A stretch of DNA of 64,000 bases from Ceratorhiza oryzae-sativae (GCA_030998015.1 JARWMV010000236.1:1488001-1552000), one strand, 5' to 3'; shown: positions 10,596 to 29,329, counted from the stretch's first letter. Translations and numbers: made by a program. Notes: a model not told the origin generated them from the sequence alone.

Positions 10596-12676
10596 TCAAT
10601 CAACCTTCAGAGAAGCGTCAAGAGTGGAAAACCCTTCGAACAGTGACTTGAATACGTCAATGTACGACCTGCACAAACGTTATTCTATGGGCTTATTGAT
10701 ACAAGGTTAGTGAATTGGCTCACTGTACGTCTTTAGTTCCCGCAGTTTCGCTGTGCAAAAAATCAGCGAGTGAGTTGTATACGCAGAACGTTCATTGCAT
10801 ACCGAATAGAGTGCATAGATAACATTGGCATCCCAACATCCACGGTCCTCATTCCGAGCTTGGACAGCATTGGTCCGACAGTCGACCCACAAGGCCTATA
10901 AAGTAATACTTATGAGACACAAGGATGACCAGGTCGCTCAGATTTTTACACACATGTCGTTCCTAACTTCAAATTCTTGGACCCGACCACCCTTCTTCTC
11001 AACAAGCTTGCGAAGCAAGAAAGTCCCAATAGCGTCGGTCGCGTAACGTTGTTTAGCGTTTGTCTTTATGACGATACCTCCATTAATCTCTGGCCTGTGC
11101 ACTTCTTCGTGGCTGCTGGAGTAATTTGGGTGGACGGCATGTCCCTGCGTAGAGTATGTTAGCATATAGCCATACAGCGAGAGTAGAACTTTGCACCATG
11201 TCAGCGGAGATCAAGAAAGATTGGGCAATAGACTGAGCATGGGCTGATTGGGTAGGAGAGAGCCGTTGGAACAAAGTAGGAAGTAGTGAAGACTCTAAAG
11301 CCGAGTCAGAGCAGCTCTTTTCGAACTCAATAACAACCAACCAGCTCCGCTTGTGCTGACGCTCCCGATTTCTTCGTGATTGAACAAGGCGATTACATTC
11401 ACGTTGCCCTCCAACGGCAATGCGTTATTGCTTGAGACACTTTCGACCAGAGCTTCCACCGCGCAGAAGCTGCCACAGAGTGAGCAACAGATTGTCTATA
11501 ATCATGGTACACTGACCTAGACATTAAGTTGTCCAAGCGCGGCGAGAACACAAACTCGTTTTGAATCCCACCTGCCTGAGAAGGTTGAACATCGTATAAG
11601 CACCTGGGAAGATCGTTTAGCTCCACGCACTGTATTGAAAAGATACGCCTACAGTTCAAAGTCGTGGATTTCCTCTGGCGCAACTGAAACTTCGCTCGCT
11701 AAGAGTTCCAAGAGAGCAGAGTGGTGGTTGTTTTGAATGCTAGACCCTTCAGGCCCTAGCTTGAATTTTTCCTCGCTCGAGGCGTTAAGTTCTGAGGATG
11801 CCAGTCCAAGGATCGGTATGAATTGCGTTTCTTGGTTAAACTAATCAAATGACGATGAGCATCCTACAACCAAAATACTAGACATACCTTGAAATTCTCA
11901 TTGACGCTTCGGTCAAGGTGGATTGCAAGAGAGGGAATGCGTAGGATTGGCTTCCTTAAATTGACAAGCCGGGAAGTAAACTTTTCACCGCTCTTGTCTG
12001 TAACCACTACTCTTCCCGCCAAGGAGAGATCCCTGACGATTTTTTGAGAAGGGGCCTACTTGGTGGGGCGAAGCTTGACGCACCTATCGAACCAAGTATG
12101 CCAAATGCCTCCCCCATATGTTTCGACACCGACCTAAAATGTACGTCAATGTTGTGTAATAATTCTGATAAAAGCGACAAACCTGGAGGTATCCAACTTT
12201 GGATCGCTTAGATATAGGACGAACCTAGGTGATACCGTGAGAAGGCTGGCTGTGCAATGCTATTTATGCTATATACCCTAAGGCAGGGACTATCGGTGTG
12301 AGTCCCGACAATAGAGAACCCAGCACCTTCTTTCCATCCCTTTGGGAGGGTGAAGGCAACCAAGGACGATTGGTTCCTGTAAAGGATGTTAGTTCGGAGT
12401 ATGATTAATGCTACATCTAACCAATTTTCGATATACCTTGTAAAAAAGTATCGACCGCCCTCCTTCAAGTCCTTTTCCCAATTATCTTTCTCATAAATAC
12501 GCTGGAAACCAGCAGCTTCGAGTTTCAGAGATGCGTTATGGACCGCATGGAAAGGAGTTGGCGACGCGTTCAGAAACCTTTACAAGCGGTTAGACCGCGC
12601 TCATCCTATGCCTAGCGACTTACTCGATTAGAGATTTGGCTGGTTTGGGCACTGAAGCTTGCATCGTAGTCACCAT
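10596..12676 (-). CDS. M18 aspartyl aminopeptidase
   Basis: Cytosolic or vacuolar zinc aminopeptidase removing N-terminal Asp/Glu (DNPEP/Ape4 family). The start [20 protein letters not shown] is followed by [11 protein letters not shown] and GGRYFFTR. The metal-binding [10 protein letters not shown] lies near 12290, and [17 protein letters not shown] spans 12190-12090. Further on are [14 protein letters not shown] (11560-11520), [19 protein letters not shown] (about 11390-11290, across a 45-nt intron) and [19 protein letters not shown]. The end is [21 protein letters not shown] conventional reading would stop at 10720. A GTGAGC donor and a GTGCAG acceptor instead add [14 protein letters not shown]...SLKVD, which matches the family's C-terminus, so the stop is placed at 10596. 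About ten introns. Divergent from UTP12. Confidence 0.9.
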
Positions 12677-12891
12677 GTGTTGTGTGATTTTCCTAGTGTA
12701 TAATACCGAGAGTAGAGGAAACTTGTTTGATTGGCTAAGATACGTCCAAGACGAGGCGAGAGAGCACACGATCCAAGATGCACCATGTGGGCTCTTATGT
12801 GATTTCCACAAGCGTCCAGGGTCTAAATACGGACAGGTAATTGCCAATTAGTTTTCACACTTGCCGAAATTTACTCTCGACCGCCTCCGGG

Positions 12892-15800
12892 ATGGTCCGC
12901 TCATATCAGCGTCATGGACCTACGCAGGTGAACGATATTATTATGTGATATAGCTTTAAACTTAGCTATCCTCTAGGCCTTTGGAATGATATGCAGTAAC
13001 TCCTCAAATGCTGTATATGATGGTCGACTCGCCTATGTCCCGGCGTTGGAGGATGTCTTGGTTTGGGACGTCAAAAAGGGACAAATGGCGAGTAAATGGT
13101 GATCCAACGCAAAATTACTCTATCATTTATTTACTTTAGCTTTCCATGTGGCATGAGACTGGCCATAGAGCGGAAGTAACCTGTATCCGTCGCTCACCGG
13201 TAAAGGACACTTTTGCTGTTGGTTATGCAGACGGCTCGATCAGGCTCTGGGATGCCGCTAGTGGAGCAGTCATCGTGGTGTTTAATGGTCACAGGAAGGC
13301 GGTCACTGCTCTCGCATTTGACCCATCGGGGGCGAGGCTAGCGTCAGGCTCTCAAGATACCGAGCTTATCATCTGGGATGTTGTCGCCGAGTCTGGTCTA
13401 TATCGGCGAGTATATAGATCCTTTATTCGAATTTATCGCTGTATTAACATGTTGCTAAAGCCTTCGCGGGCATCGTGACCAGATTACATGCATTAATTTT
13501 GTTCCTTCGGCCGTGGCATCAAGCCTACCCTCCACGTCGAGCTCGGAAAATTCTACATTCCTCCTTACGGGAGCAAAAGACACCTTCTTGAAGCTTTGGG
13601 ACCTAACTACTCAGCACTGCATTCAAACCCAGGTGGCCCATCGTTCCGAAATTTGGAGTATGGATATCGAACAAAAGGACGAAAATCTACTTATACTAAC
13701 TGGCAGTGGCGATGGAGATGTCAAGGCTTGGAATTTGGATGGTTTGATGTTACGGGACGGTATCATGCAGATCGAGACCGGAGACGTATGCTTCTCATCC
13801 CTCGTCGCTGTCTCATACTCATGTGTTGCTCTGATTAGCTCTCAAAACCTATACAACTCACTGGCTCTCTTCCTCTCTCTACAAAGCACCGGGTTACCCA
13901 AATCTCTCGGCACCCTTCTCTCCCCTACCTTGCTATTCAATCCCACGACAGATCTGTAGAGATATTTCGAGTGCGCACGGCTGCTGAGGCACTGAAAAAG
14001 CAAGCCCGTCGGAAGAAACGCGCCAAAGAAAAGGCATCCAAGTCATCCATGAAAAGCAAGGATGTTGACGTTGAGATGGCAGAAGCACATCATGGCGATG
14101 AACAAAGTCCGATAACCCTTGAGGACTTGTTCACTCCTTACTTGATTGTTCGTGCAAGTGGGAAAATACGGTCATTCTACTTCCCAGATAATATGTCAAC
14201 CTCCGAGACGAAAGGTGCACCTGTGAGTGTTACGGATTCTTTTGCTTTTGTCCCAGAAAGCCATCATTGACACAAGGCGCTGGGATAGATTATGACTGCT
14301 CTCGCCTCAAACGCTCTGGAAGTCTACTCTATCCCGCCACCAACCAAATCCAAAGAACAGACTGAAGCCACCCGTATATTCTCCTTGGATTTGCAAGGGC
14401 ATCGTACGGACATCCGAGCAGTAGCTCTGAGCTCGGACGATCAGTTGATTGCTTCCGCATCCAACGGTTGGTCAATCGCTGTGCTCGACGTCATAATCTA
14501 ACCGTCTTTCTCTTCAGGTCTGCTCAAAATCTGGAACGTTCAGAGCACTTCGTGTGTCCGTACGTTCGATTGCGGCTATGCGATATGCTGCACTTTTCTC
14601 CCTGGAGACAGACAGGTCGCAATTGGCACAAAATCCGGCGAGATCATGGTATTTGATTTGGCTTCATCCTCTCTGGTGCAATCTATACAAGCCCACCAGG
14701 GTGCAGTATGGTCACTCCACATCAGAAGCGACAACGCCGCAATGGTTACTGGAAGTGCGGACAAAGACGTCAAATTTTGGGAGTTTGAACGGAAGACCGA
14801 GGAGGATTCGAAGTTTGTGAGTTGAAATATTCTTTGCAGTGAATTGTGTTAATAGTTTTGATTAAAGATAGGACGCATCGTTACCATTGCGCACGTACGG
14901 ACTTTAAAGATGTCGGAGGATGTGCTTTCAGTGCGATACAGTCCCGACTCGAAATTCCTGGCCGTCGCGCTCCTAGACTCAACAGTCAAAGTTTTCTTCC
15001 AAGACACTCTCAAGTTCTTCCTTTCACTATACGGGCATAAGGTTTGTGTCGCCAGGATCCATATTATCGACACCCTGGCTCACATCTTTGGCTTGCAGCT
15101 ACCCGTACTCGGAATGGACATCTCATCTGACTCGAAACTTATTATAACATGTTCAGCTGATAAAAACATCAAAATTTGGGGTTTGGACTTTGGCGATTGT
15201 CACCGGTCGTTGTTCGCACACGATGAGAGTGTTATGCAAGTTGCTTTCCAGCGCAATACGCACTGCTTCTGGTCTGTCAGCAAAGATAAAATGCTCAAGT
15301 ACTGGGACGGTGATAAGGTGTGACACACATCCGATAGCGTATATAGCTGATCTGATTGCGAGATATTCTAGTTCGAGCAAATACAAAGACTTGACGGGCA
15401 TCACGGGGAAATATGGGCTCTGGCGACCAGCAACGATGGCAAGTTTGTTGTCACCGGTTCACACGACAAGTCTATCCGAATTTGGGAGGAGACTGACGAG
15501 CCGGTTTGTGGATCTAGTCCAATAGCATGCGCATCAGACTTATTAGACTTTGATGCAGCTGTTCCTAGAAGAAGAACGCGAACGCGAGCTTGAGCAACTC
15601 CACGATACGGCTCTCGCCGACTCTCTTAATCGACCAAATCAGGCCATCGGAGCACTTGCAGAAAACCAGGATGGTGCCAATCAAGCAACTGAGGCAGAAT
15701 CAGCCGCAGTAGAAAAGCAGACTGCCAACACGCTCATGGCTGGTGAGCGCATTATAGAAGCATTGGACATAGCAGATGTGGACCGGGCAGCTACTCTCGA

Positions 15801-16482
15801 ATACGAAGCACAATGTCAAGGGTTGACGGATGAACAGGCGGCTAGTGTGGCTCCGCCAGTCAGACCACCGCTTCTCGCAGCACTTGGTGTGGATGGCCCG
15901 CAGCATGTGCTAAACGTAGTTGAAAAAATTCCAGGCCCAGCGTTGTTTGACGCACTCTTGGTCTTGCCCTTTACCAAAGTTGTCTCGATGCTGACGTATC
16001 TGGACGAATGGGCTAAGCGAGTAAGTCTCCGATTGTGATCCTCGAGCGAATGACGTCCAATATGATGCCTTGACAGGATGTCTCGACCGCACTGACCTCG
16101 CGGATACTCGTCTTCTTGTTGCGCACACACCATAATCAAATAGTCGCCAACCGAGTTCTCCGAACCACTCTACTCGCCCTAAGAAATCACCTTCGTGGCT
16201 CACTAAGGATTCACAAGAATGAGGTACGCCCCCTTGACTCTCAACCTCGAGTCTAACAGCTGACCGCGCTTGCATCCGTTTCCCGCTCAGATTGGTTACA
16301 ACCTTGCGGCATTACGTATAATCAGACGACGAGATGAATCAAATCGAGTCACCGACTTCTACGAGACCAGCATCGGGAACTCAAAAGGTTATGGGGTAAA
16401 AGCACTACCAGACGAGGCTGAGGTGCGGGCACTTATTTCAGCCGATGGGAAGAAACGAAAACGCGTGAGCATAGTTGCGTAG
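12892..16482 (+). CDS. DIP2: U3 snoRNP / SSU processome protein UTP12 (DIP2, WDR3)
   Basis: Nucleolar WD40 protein needed for 18S rRNA processing. The N-terminus [19 protein letters not shown] is typical. Two tandem beta-propellers follow with repeats ending in IRLWD, LIIWD, LKLWD, VKAWN, LKIWN, VKFWE, IKIWG, LKYWD and IRIWE. Between them is a basic [18 protein letters not shown] insert (about 13990-14050). The C-terminus is the all-helical Utp12 domain ([20 protein letters not shown] through [20 protein letters not shown]) and ends in a basic [10 protein letters not shown]. About twelve small introns; the one near 13406 seems to use a GC donor. The start is close to the family norm. Convergent with the secreted barrel protein. 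Confidence 0.93.
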
Positions 16483-16699
16483 AACTGCTCAGTTGTTGAA
16501 AATAGAAATCGAATATCTTATCGGATCTGCTGCGAGAAATATCCGTGAAATTACACTACTAATACATTCTGTCAAACCAAAGCTGGGATTGCTCGTCCAT
16601 CTCCAGCTCACTTGGACCCATTAGACCTTGGGCCCCCAAAGCTCTGTATGCCTGTGATTCGTGGTGAAAACTCCGACATGCCCGATGAACGGCTTCCCC

Positions 16700-17755
16700 T
16701 TACCAGATGCGAGGATCGCTTGCCATCCTCATCTGAACGGTGAGAATTCCAAGTTCGAGGTCGGCTAATTCAGCAAATGCAGCCTTGGTGAGGTCGACGT
16801 GCTTGGAGCCTACAACAGTGAAAATCGTCAGAACCGCCGCTCTGTAGCTAGTGGCGACTCTGGCTCTAGTCCGTTGGGGCATCTACTATTTACCGATCGA
16901 ACACGCATTGCCCATGAGCTAATTCGTTCGACGCATGTACCCACCTTTCTTGCACCCAGCGCATGTGTCCACCACGCGGACGAAAATACACTTGCCCGGC
17001 CCGTTGCAGACTAGAACCAAATGTCCGTCAGGACGCCTCCGATCCCCACACGCCACCGCCCGCCTACTCACGTTCCAAGAACTTGAAGCAGTCTGGCTTG
17101 CTAACCCAGCCCTCGAGCGTGAGTGCGCACGCAAACGACGCGTCCTAGCGATGTTTGTTGAATAACGGCACGAGGCACAGACCGAAATTAAAACGCGCAC
17201 GTACTGTTGGCGTCCATTCCGACTCTGGCCAGCAACTGGGGTTCGCAAGGTCTTGGCCCGTATACCTTTTCAATTCGTTAGCTATCCAACTCTTAATTTT
17301 GAACTTCAGCTCACTCACCAAGTGATGGTGACGTCTTGAGATTTGCCAGATCCTCTAAGGTTATTCCATGCTGCTCCAACCGCGTGGCTGACTGTTCCAC
17401 CAAGAACCCCTCCAACTACACGTTTAACGCTCGATCGTTGCCTGCGCAGCGGGGGGTTGGATCGGAGACTTGTGGCGTTTGAATACTTGTATGGTAGATC
17501 CGTAATGGCCGCAGCCTCCCAGCCGTCGCGGGGAGAGAATCCATAAGTAGTACCATAAGCATGCGAACGTGGATAGCTAAGGGGCTTGTTCGTTTTAGTT
17601 CCTCTCGTATTTTGAGTGAGATCAAGCGGCCCGGTGTTTACTTGCGGAGAAGCGGAGATTTGGGGTGTCTCCCCTTCTATGAAATGCGTGGAGAGACCTG
17701 ATACAGCGGTAAGCGACAAGCTCAGGACCGCCAGTGCCTGCTGGTACTTATACAT
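16700..17755 (-). CDS. Secreted RlpA/expansin-like double-psi beta-barrel protein
   Basis: Predicted secreted protein. The N-terminus MYKYQQALAVLSLSLTAVSG is a signal peptide. A low-complexity linker of about 120 residues with a basic RRQRSSVKR patch follows, then the barrel domain: TWYTGQDLANPSCW, CNGPGKCIFVRVVDTCAGC and SKHVDLTKAAFAELADLELG. The Cys pairs and the HVDLT Asp are the hallmarks of RlpA/barwin-like barrels, which in fungi bind or loosen cell-wall polymers. There is no C-terminal expansin binding domain. About three or four introns; the stop TAA is at 16700-16702. The basic patch might be a processing site (inference). Confidence 0.8.
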
Positions 17756-18050
17756 ATCGAAATTAAAGAATGTATGTAAGGATAGTGGTGGGAGGGGTAA
17801 TCAAATATGATTTTATAGATTCTCGTATGCAAGGAGGATGGTGGTTAGGTTGTGAGTCGTTCATAGGGGGTTTCCTTAAAATATCCCGTCAGGGGTTAGG
17901 GGCGCAGCTTGTTTGGACCGTTATCGGCTGTCCACGTGATCAGGCCGAGTCAGTAGCACATACGTGCTTGATTGTCCAAATTACGTGTTAACGTCGATTC
18001 TGCGCACGACCTCCACTATTGGCGGATATTTTGCACAACATTTTGACAAA

Positions 18051-19795
<1,745 letters not shown>

Positions 19796-20167
19796 GTCGT
19801 TTACCGGCGAGCTCTAGCCCGAAAAAATGGTTGAAGTGAACAGGATGGTTAGATAAGAAGTGCAAAGAATAGATGTCTGATTGACTTTACACCGCATCGG
19901 GAGCGCATATATCGAATGAAACCTCCAGTTCGACACTCTATCCGCAGCCGCCGTGCGTAAGAGCTGCAGCAATTCAATCGGGCGCCTTGAGAGAATCGGT
20001 GGGTCCCATACGCAATCTCGGGTCAAGTAAAAGCAGCCATAAATGTGGCTGTTCCAGCCGATGTGTCATCATATTTGGCCATGTTGAGCGTGTGCCACAC
20101 ACATTTTGCCCAACGTCCACCACCCCCAACGTATAGCCGACGAGCATTTGGGCCAACCACACTAGCT
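19796..20167. other. Intergenic region upstream of PRP5
   Basis: 372 bp with no supported gene; it should contain the 3' end of the PLP-enzyme transcript and the PRP5 promoter. Nothing else stands out. Confidence 0.5.
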
Positions 20168-24073
<3,906 letters not shown>

Positions 24074-24145
24074 ATGCGCCGTTTGTCTGGTTATTTGTTT
24101 GAAATGTGTATTTCACTGCATTCTTTCCTCGCTAATCATACTGTT

Positions 24146-25658
24146 TTAAGTCTGTTTCTGTTTGCTCTTTCGTATGAATCGCTCTTGGTGAACTCTAAGT
24201 AGAGCGTATGCGGTACTGAGCCTAAAGGTAATTCCATGAGCAGATCGATGGGCCAAGTCTCGAGATTGCCTACCTGGGGGTGGGTACGTTACTGCCATGT
24301 GCATAACGTAACACTCCTCCGATTATCACTTCAATCTCCATTGGCCGCTCGGCCAGAAAGTCAACGAGCATGGAGGCCTTGTATGCAGGACCGCCAACGC
24401 CATATTCACTCAGCGTCAAATCCACTGCCTCGTCGATGCTGGATAGGGGCAGATCGGATTCATCCATGCCCTGCGCTCGGGCAACAGCCACGACCTATAC
24501 ACTCAAGCTCCAGGAGTTGTGGCGTAAAGCGTATCGCAACGACTTGCCTCTTCCATGAATCCACGCACGATCGGAATAGTGAAGGACCTCGCCGGCTCGT
24601 GGCATATGTCTGGTAGGGTGGCGTTACCCAAAGTAGCAAACGTTGAAAAGCCAGCGTTCCTTGACGCGTTTTGGGTAAATTGGTTTCCGCTGTGACGCGT
24701 AGTTGAGTTTCGTACCATATGATCTTCTTCCATCGAGCGGCATCGATGTTGTGTGTCTGCTCCGGCGTCCCACCTCCGTTTTTCAAAAGATCTACAAACC
24801 CGGCCAACGCTGCGCGTGCCTCTGCAGTCTGGGGAGTCTTGGGCGACGATCCTGAAGGAGGATGTACACCGACGACGAGCCGTTCCTATGCACAACCCAC
24901 GTCAAGCCAAACGCAATTCGCCTCGGGAGTAACTTACCAACGGACCGTGCTTAAGCGTTCTTCCGTGGTCAATGACCGTTGCGTCAATCCAGGCGCAGGC
25001 GCTCATGACGATGACATCTGGGGCGGCCTGTTGCAAATCGAGCTCGATGCCGATGCCGTTCTGGATGAGTACGAAGTTACGAGAGCGGCCGAGCAGCGGC
25101 CCGAGGATCTGGGGAGTCGTTTGAACGTCGGGAAGGCATCTGCAAGACGAATTCGCGACCGAGATGAAGAGGATGGCCTAGCTCCAAGGGACGACACGCA
25201 CTTGAAGGTACAGACAATGTAATCGAAGCTGTCTTCTGCCTGCGCCGCGTTTTCGACCGATTCGACGACTGTATAGGGAGAACACCCGAGTTAGGCCTGC
25301 TATCACGATCGTTACTCCGCGATCAAGCAACTGTACCCCGGTGAGGGCGCCATGCTAGATAAACCCCGAATTTCTGCGATTGCACATCGACGCCGTGTTC
25401 TGCGAAAGACGTCCGTGGACAGATAAAGACCTTCTGGAAACAAGGTTTAGAACAAGAAACTAGACTTGCCTTGGATCGTCGCATAGTTTGAACGACAGAC
25501 GGCCGTCACCTGAGCTCCAGCTTTTTCCAGCAGAAATGAATAGACTGTTCCCAAAGCTTTTCGGAGAATTCCAGATGTTAGTTCGGGGCCGCGAGTGTCA
25601 GACTAGAGAGCGGGCCCCTACCACCGAAGCCAACGACGCAAATCTTGGGTGAGCTCAT
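24146..25658 (-). CDS. Ketopantoate reductase-like (ApbA/PanE family)
   Basis: NADPH-dependent 2-dehydropantoate 2-reductase fold, the step towards pantoate and CoA, or a related fungal paralogue. The start MSSPKICVVGFGG gives the Rossmann GxGxxG region, continued after an intron as ALGTVYSFLLEKAGAQVTAV. Then follow a helical linker and the C-terminal domain: ARWKKIIWNANQFTQNASRN (Lys and Asn of the active site), then FMEEASRVVAVARAQG, PAYKASMLVDFLAERPMEIE, VIIGGVLRYAHGSNVPTPRL and STAYALLRVHQERF. A last small exon after an intron at 24284 sets the stop at 24146. About six introns. Divergent from the NTF2-like gene, 188 bp apart. Confidence 0.85.
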
Positions 25659-25846
25659 TGCCGTCGCCGAGGGTCGCAGGGAGAGAGCACAACGGCAGCA
25701 AATCCCGTGATTCGCGACGTTGGTAATGCGATCGTTTTCGGTCAGCCGCGACCACCGAACGAGTTGCCGCCCCGCCTCTCTCCGACCCTTTCCTTCAACA
25801 AGGCTTGCTCGACTCCCCAAGCTACTCGACATCTAGCCTGCACGCC

Positions 25847-26923
25847 ATGATGCCGGTCGACACCTCGACGTCGACAGTTTCATTTCCAAGTAGCGGCTTG
25901 GCAGAACACCCCAGCTCGCCCGTGACGACAATATACCCCCACCTGCCGAACGTTTCAGAGTCGCCATACACTCGAACGAGCAGATCTTCGCTCCGAGCTT
26001 CCGCTCTCGAGGTTCACGATCTTGTCTGGCTTGCCGAGTCGTCTGGCAACCTCACGGGCCGACTCAATCGGTTATATGAAAGCAACGCCGGTAGCTACTC
26101 TCTCTGTATTTCCGACGTTAGGCAGAGCCGAATTAATGCGGTATCCTTTTCATGTTTCCCGTTTGCAGTGTACAAGAATACGTTTGTGACTGCAACGTCG
26201 CTCCCACTCATTAGCGACATACACGCGCTGACACACCGACTGTGTCATGTGCGCGTCCCTAGGCCGAGCGCGCTCGTCGCCCGTATTCTCGGACACGAAA
26301 CCACTGTGGGCCAGATGTGGGATGCTTGGAAGGTCTGGAGTGAAATCGGCACGGTATGTGAAACGGAAAGCTTTGGTAAGCAACGACTAGTCCCATATCG
26401 TGCCGAGTCATTTTCCTGACAGCAAGAGGGGCCTCTACCCAAGATGGACACCGGAAAAGCATCGTCGACCACACGATCCACGTCCAATTACTGGGGGGCT
26501 CGGTCCACCGATGTATACGCGTGCACACGATCCTGTCCTTTAATGAACAAGGCCGGATAACGCACCACCAGGACGTCTGCGATCTGCGGGAGCTACTCTA
26601 CCTTATCCCTGGAGGGCACGCAATCCAGGTGCGTCGGCCGGTTTCCGGGCCTTGCCAGTTTCAGACGGAGGGGGATGTTTCCACTTTGTCGTCGGGGATA
26701 AGGAACAATTGCTCATTTGATTCCCTTTTGGCGGCCATAGTCCGTCACCACTCGGTTCACCGCAATAGGCTTGGCCGGATTGTCGCGCCTGGGCACCGCC
26801 CTTGCCGGACCCAGCCGACATCCGTACTCGCCGCCACAGGTCGATCCCGATAGCAATGTTAAACTACAGACGAATGCGGACCGACGCACGTACTCTCACG
26901 CGCCAGACACAGACTCGGCGTGA
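25847..26923 (+). CDS. NTF2/SnoaL-like domain protein, function unknown
   Basis: The N-terminal 40-50 residues are Ser/Thr/Pro-rich. The body reads LNRLYESNAVYKNTFVTATS (intron of about 78 nt inside), DIHALTHRLCHVRVPRPSAL, VARILGHETTVGQMWDAWKV, then VQLLGGSVHRCIRVHTILSF, NEQGRITHHQDVCDLRELLY and LIPGG. The pattern of a Tyr-rich helix and a late strand with HHQD-VWD-like residues fits the cone-shaped NTF2/SnoaL fold found in many uncharacterised fungal proteins. A C-terminal exon adds VTTRFTAIGLAGLSRLGTAL and a polar tail to the stop at 26921. An upstream ATG at 25805 is possible. No catalytic role can be assigned. Confidence 0.7.
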
Positions 26924-27383
26924 GGGGTCTGGACATGAGTTTGGGGCTCTCAGGACTCTGTGTGTGTGTGTACGCGCCATCGTAGCTATCGGCATGGAGA
27001 GTTTATGCAGGGTCACTCGATTCGCGCGGGTGAATTCAAGTGTTTATTGTCTAGACCTTCCGGATCGGGGGGGTGGTGAGGTGAGGAGATCACTTGCGAC
27101 GCGGTCGTGCTTGGCACAAAAAGAGATGTGTGATCAAGTTTGTATTCGAGGGTAAATGGAATGCGAAAAGATAAATATAAGATCCCAAAAAGTACAAGTG
27201 ACGACGGTCTAGCCAATAAATAAAGACGACAAGAAATGCAGTGAGATACAAACAACAAGTGGGAATGCGTAAGAACAGGACAAAAGATTACAAGTGCGCG
27301 ACAACAGTAATTTGCGAGGGGAGCCCCTTTGGAGCGATAAATAACCCGGTCCGCGGGTCGGTTATGCAAAAGCTTTTGTGCGT
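26924..27383. other. Convergent intergenic region with a short TG repeat
   Basis: 460 bp between two stop codons. A (TG)6 run lies at 26959-26971, just past the NTF2-like stop. AT-rich sequence at 27170-27240 probably belongs to the GATA gene's 3' UTR. No gene seen. Confidence 0.55.
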
Positions 27384-28890
27384 CTAGTACGCGATGCTGG
27401 TGACCATCGGCTGCTGGGTGTTTTGCAACATACTCGGCGCAAACTCTGCCGGGAGGGTGGACCAAGCCGAGACATCGGCCACGTCGGCGCCAAGTGTGTG
27501 GCGGCGGACAGATGGGGCGTTCGCAAAGTCGGTTCTGCTGTCCAGGATGCCGGCCGACTCGGGCCCGGGAACGAGGGGTGGGGTCGGGGGGCCCATGCGC
27601 GCGGTGGAGTAGGCGTCGTACGGCGCAGTCGCGGACTTGCGGCCCGCACGGAGTCGGGCTGCGAGTACTGCGTCGGCCATGTGCGCAGCACCGCGCTGGA
27701 CGCCGGTCTCGTGGACGGTCGCGTGCTGCTGCGTCGGCGACAGACGGAGGGGCGCGCCGGCGAGGACGGTGGTGTAGTTGGCGCCGTCCTCCCACTCGCT
27801 GTGGCTGCTGGCGCTGGAGAAGGACGAGGCAACCGAGCCTGATTTGCAAACTGGTTAGCTCATCCAGGGGCCAGGGGGGGAGCCGCGATGACGATCTCAC
27901 CTCGTCGCGACTCAAAGTCGACCTCGGGCACAAACTCTTGCTTGACGGTGAACTGTGTGACCTGGGGCTGGGGGCTGCTCTGGCGCGAGCCGGACTGCTT
28001 GGTGGGCTTGCGGCCCTTGTTGCCGGTCCGGACCTCGTCGAAGCGGTGTGGGCGCTGAACGAGAATGTCAGTACGGGGGGGACAGGCTGGAGAGCAAGCG
28101 GGACAGGGAGACATACGGGGCGCAGGTGGGTGCGTTCATAGAGCCCGCACCGGTTGCAGACGATCTTGCCGGGGACGAGGTGGGAGCGGCGCCAGCTGGG
28201 GGGCTCGACCTGCTGGCAGTTGTGGCAGCGGCGGCGCAGGTACTGGGTCTCCTTGGACGCGGCGTCGTCGGTGAAGACGACGTGGACGACGTGGTGCGGG
28301 GGCGCGGACGCGAGCGACGACGCGACAGAGGGCGGGCGCGAGTAGTACGGCGACTGGGTCGGCACGATGACCGCAGGCTCGGCCTTGACCTGGACGGGCT
28401 GCGGCGGCGCGTCGTACTCGTCGAGCGCGGGGGCGAGCGGCGGGGGCATGTCGGAGAAGCCGGCGCGCGCGTACATGGGGTGGTGGGGGATGTACGGCGG
28501 CTGCTGGTGCGCGTAGTGCGGGAGGGAGAACGGGCCGACGTCGCTCCACTCGGACTGGAGTCCGCGCGGGCGGGCGTCGGGCAGGGCGGGCTTGGGCGCG
28601 TAGCCATAGTGGTCGGCGACGGGGACGGCGGCCCAGTCGTCGGCGTAGGGGTAGAGCGCCTGGGGCTCGGCGTAGAGCATGGGGTCGTCGGGATAGGCGA
28701 TCTGGGCGTGGCGGTCGTCAAAGGCCATGCTGGTGCGGGGCGAGGGGGTCTGGAAGGGCGAGCTGCTGGTCATGCTCGAGTGGTCGGAGAACGCGTCCAT
28801 CGGCGCAGAGGCTTTATGTGCGCTGTGGCTCGTGTTTCGGGGCGATCCACCCTGAGCAGCGAGCCGACGGTCGAGATATACGGACGACAT
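27384..28890 (-). CDS. GATA-type zinc-finger transcription factor
   Basis: DNA-binding regulator with one GATA finger: CHNC-QQVEPPSWRRSHLVPGKIV-CNRCGLYERTHLRP, a C-X2-C-X19-C-X2-C finger of the long-loop fungal class. An intron interrupts the basic tail, which continues as RPHRFDEVRTGNKGRK. The N-terminal half is rich in Pro, Tyr and Ser (ALYPYADDWAAVPV, APPPHHVVHVVF). The C-terminal half has TPPLVPGPES and ends QQPMVTSIAY. Two introns are clear (28110s and 27840s). The start is uncertain: MSSVYLDRRL at 28890 or MDAFSDHSS at 28800. The region is very GC-rich, which produces long spurious antisense frames. Target genes are unknown. Confidence 0.85.
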
Positions 28891-29089
28891 AGTGAGCAGT
28901 GCTGCAGAAGCAAGGCTGCACCTCCTGCTCGCCCCGTCTGCTGGGTCCGCGCATTTGGTTAGCCCAGCGACACGCTCTTTGCGTCTGTTGGGTGCCTCGA
29001 TCGTGTGCAAATCTCAACTCAGTTTTCCACCACATGCTGTCACCCCCTTCCCATGACGCAGGCGCTACGCTGCCTGTATGCGCGCCCCC

Positions 29090-29160
29090 GGTCCCGGTCC
29101 CGGCCCCGGCCCCGCGCCCGCCAGCGCCAGCGCCAACCCCAGCACCGGCCGCCCAGCACC
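29090..29160. repeat. GC-rich simple repeats
   Basis: Runs of CGGTCC/CGGCCC and CAGCGC units make a purine/pyrimidine-biased, almost pure G+C tract upstream of the GATA gene. Confidence 0.7.
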
Positions 29161-29329
29161 GGCCCACAGCACACGGGCATCCGCCAGCACCGCACCCACC
29201 GACCAGCCATAAAGCCTCTTGGATTTCAGCCACCCAGCAGAAGGAATGGTGCCTGCCGAAGCCGAAAAGAAGGCATACACTCGCTTCTTCAGGCAATGTG
29301 GGGGTACGCGCTACACAATACATGCGCCC

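Noticed and set aside
27494..28962. Long antisense frames (up to 304 codons) opposite the GATA gene
   Set aside because: High G+C removes stop codons; the minus strand carries the zinc finger and splice sites.
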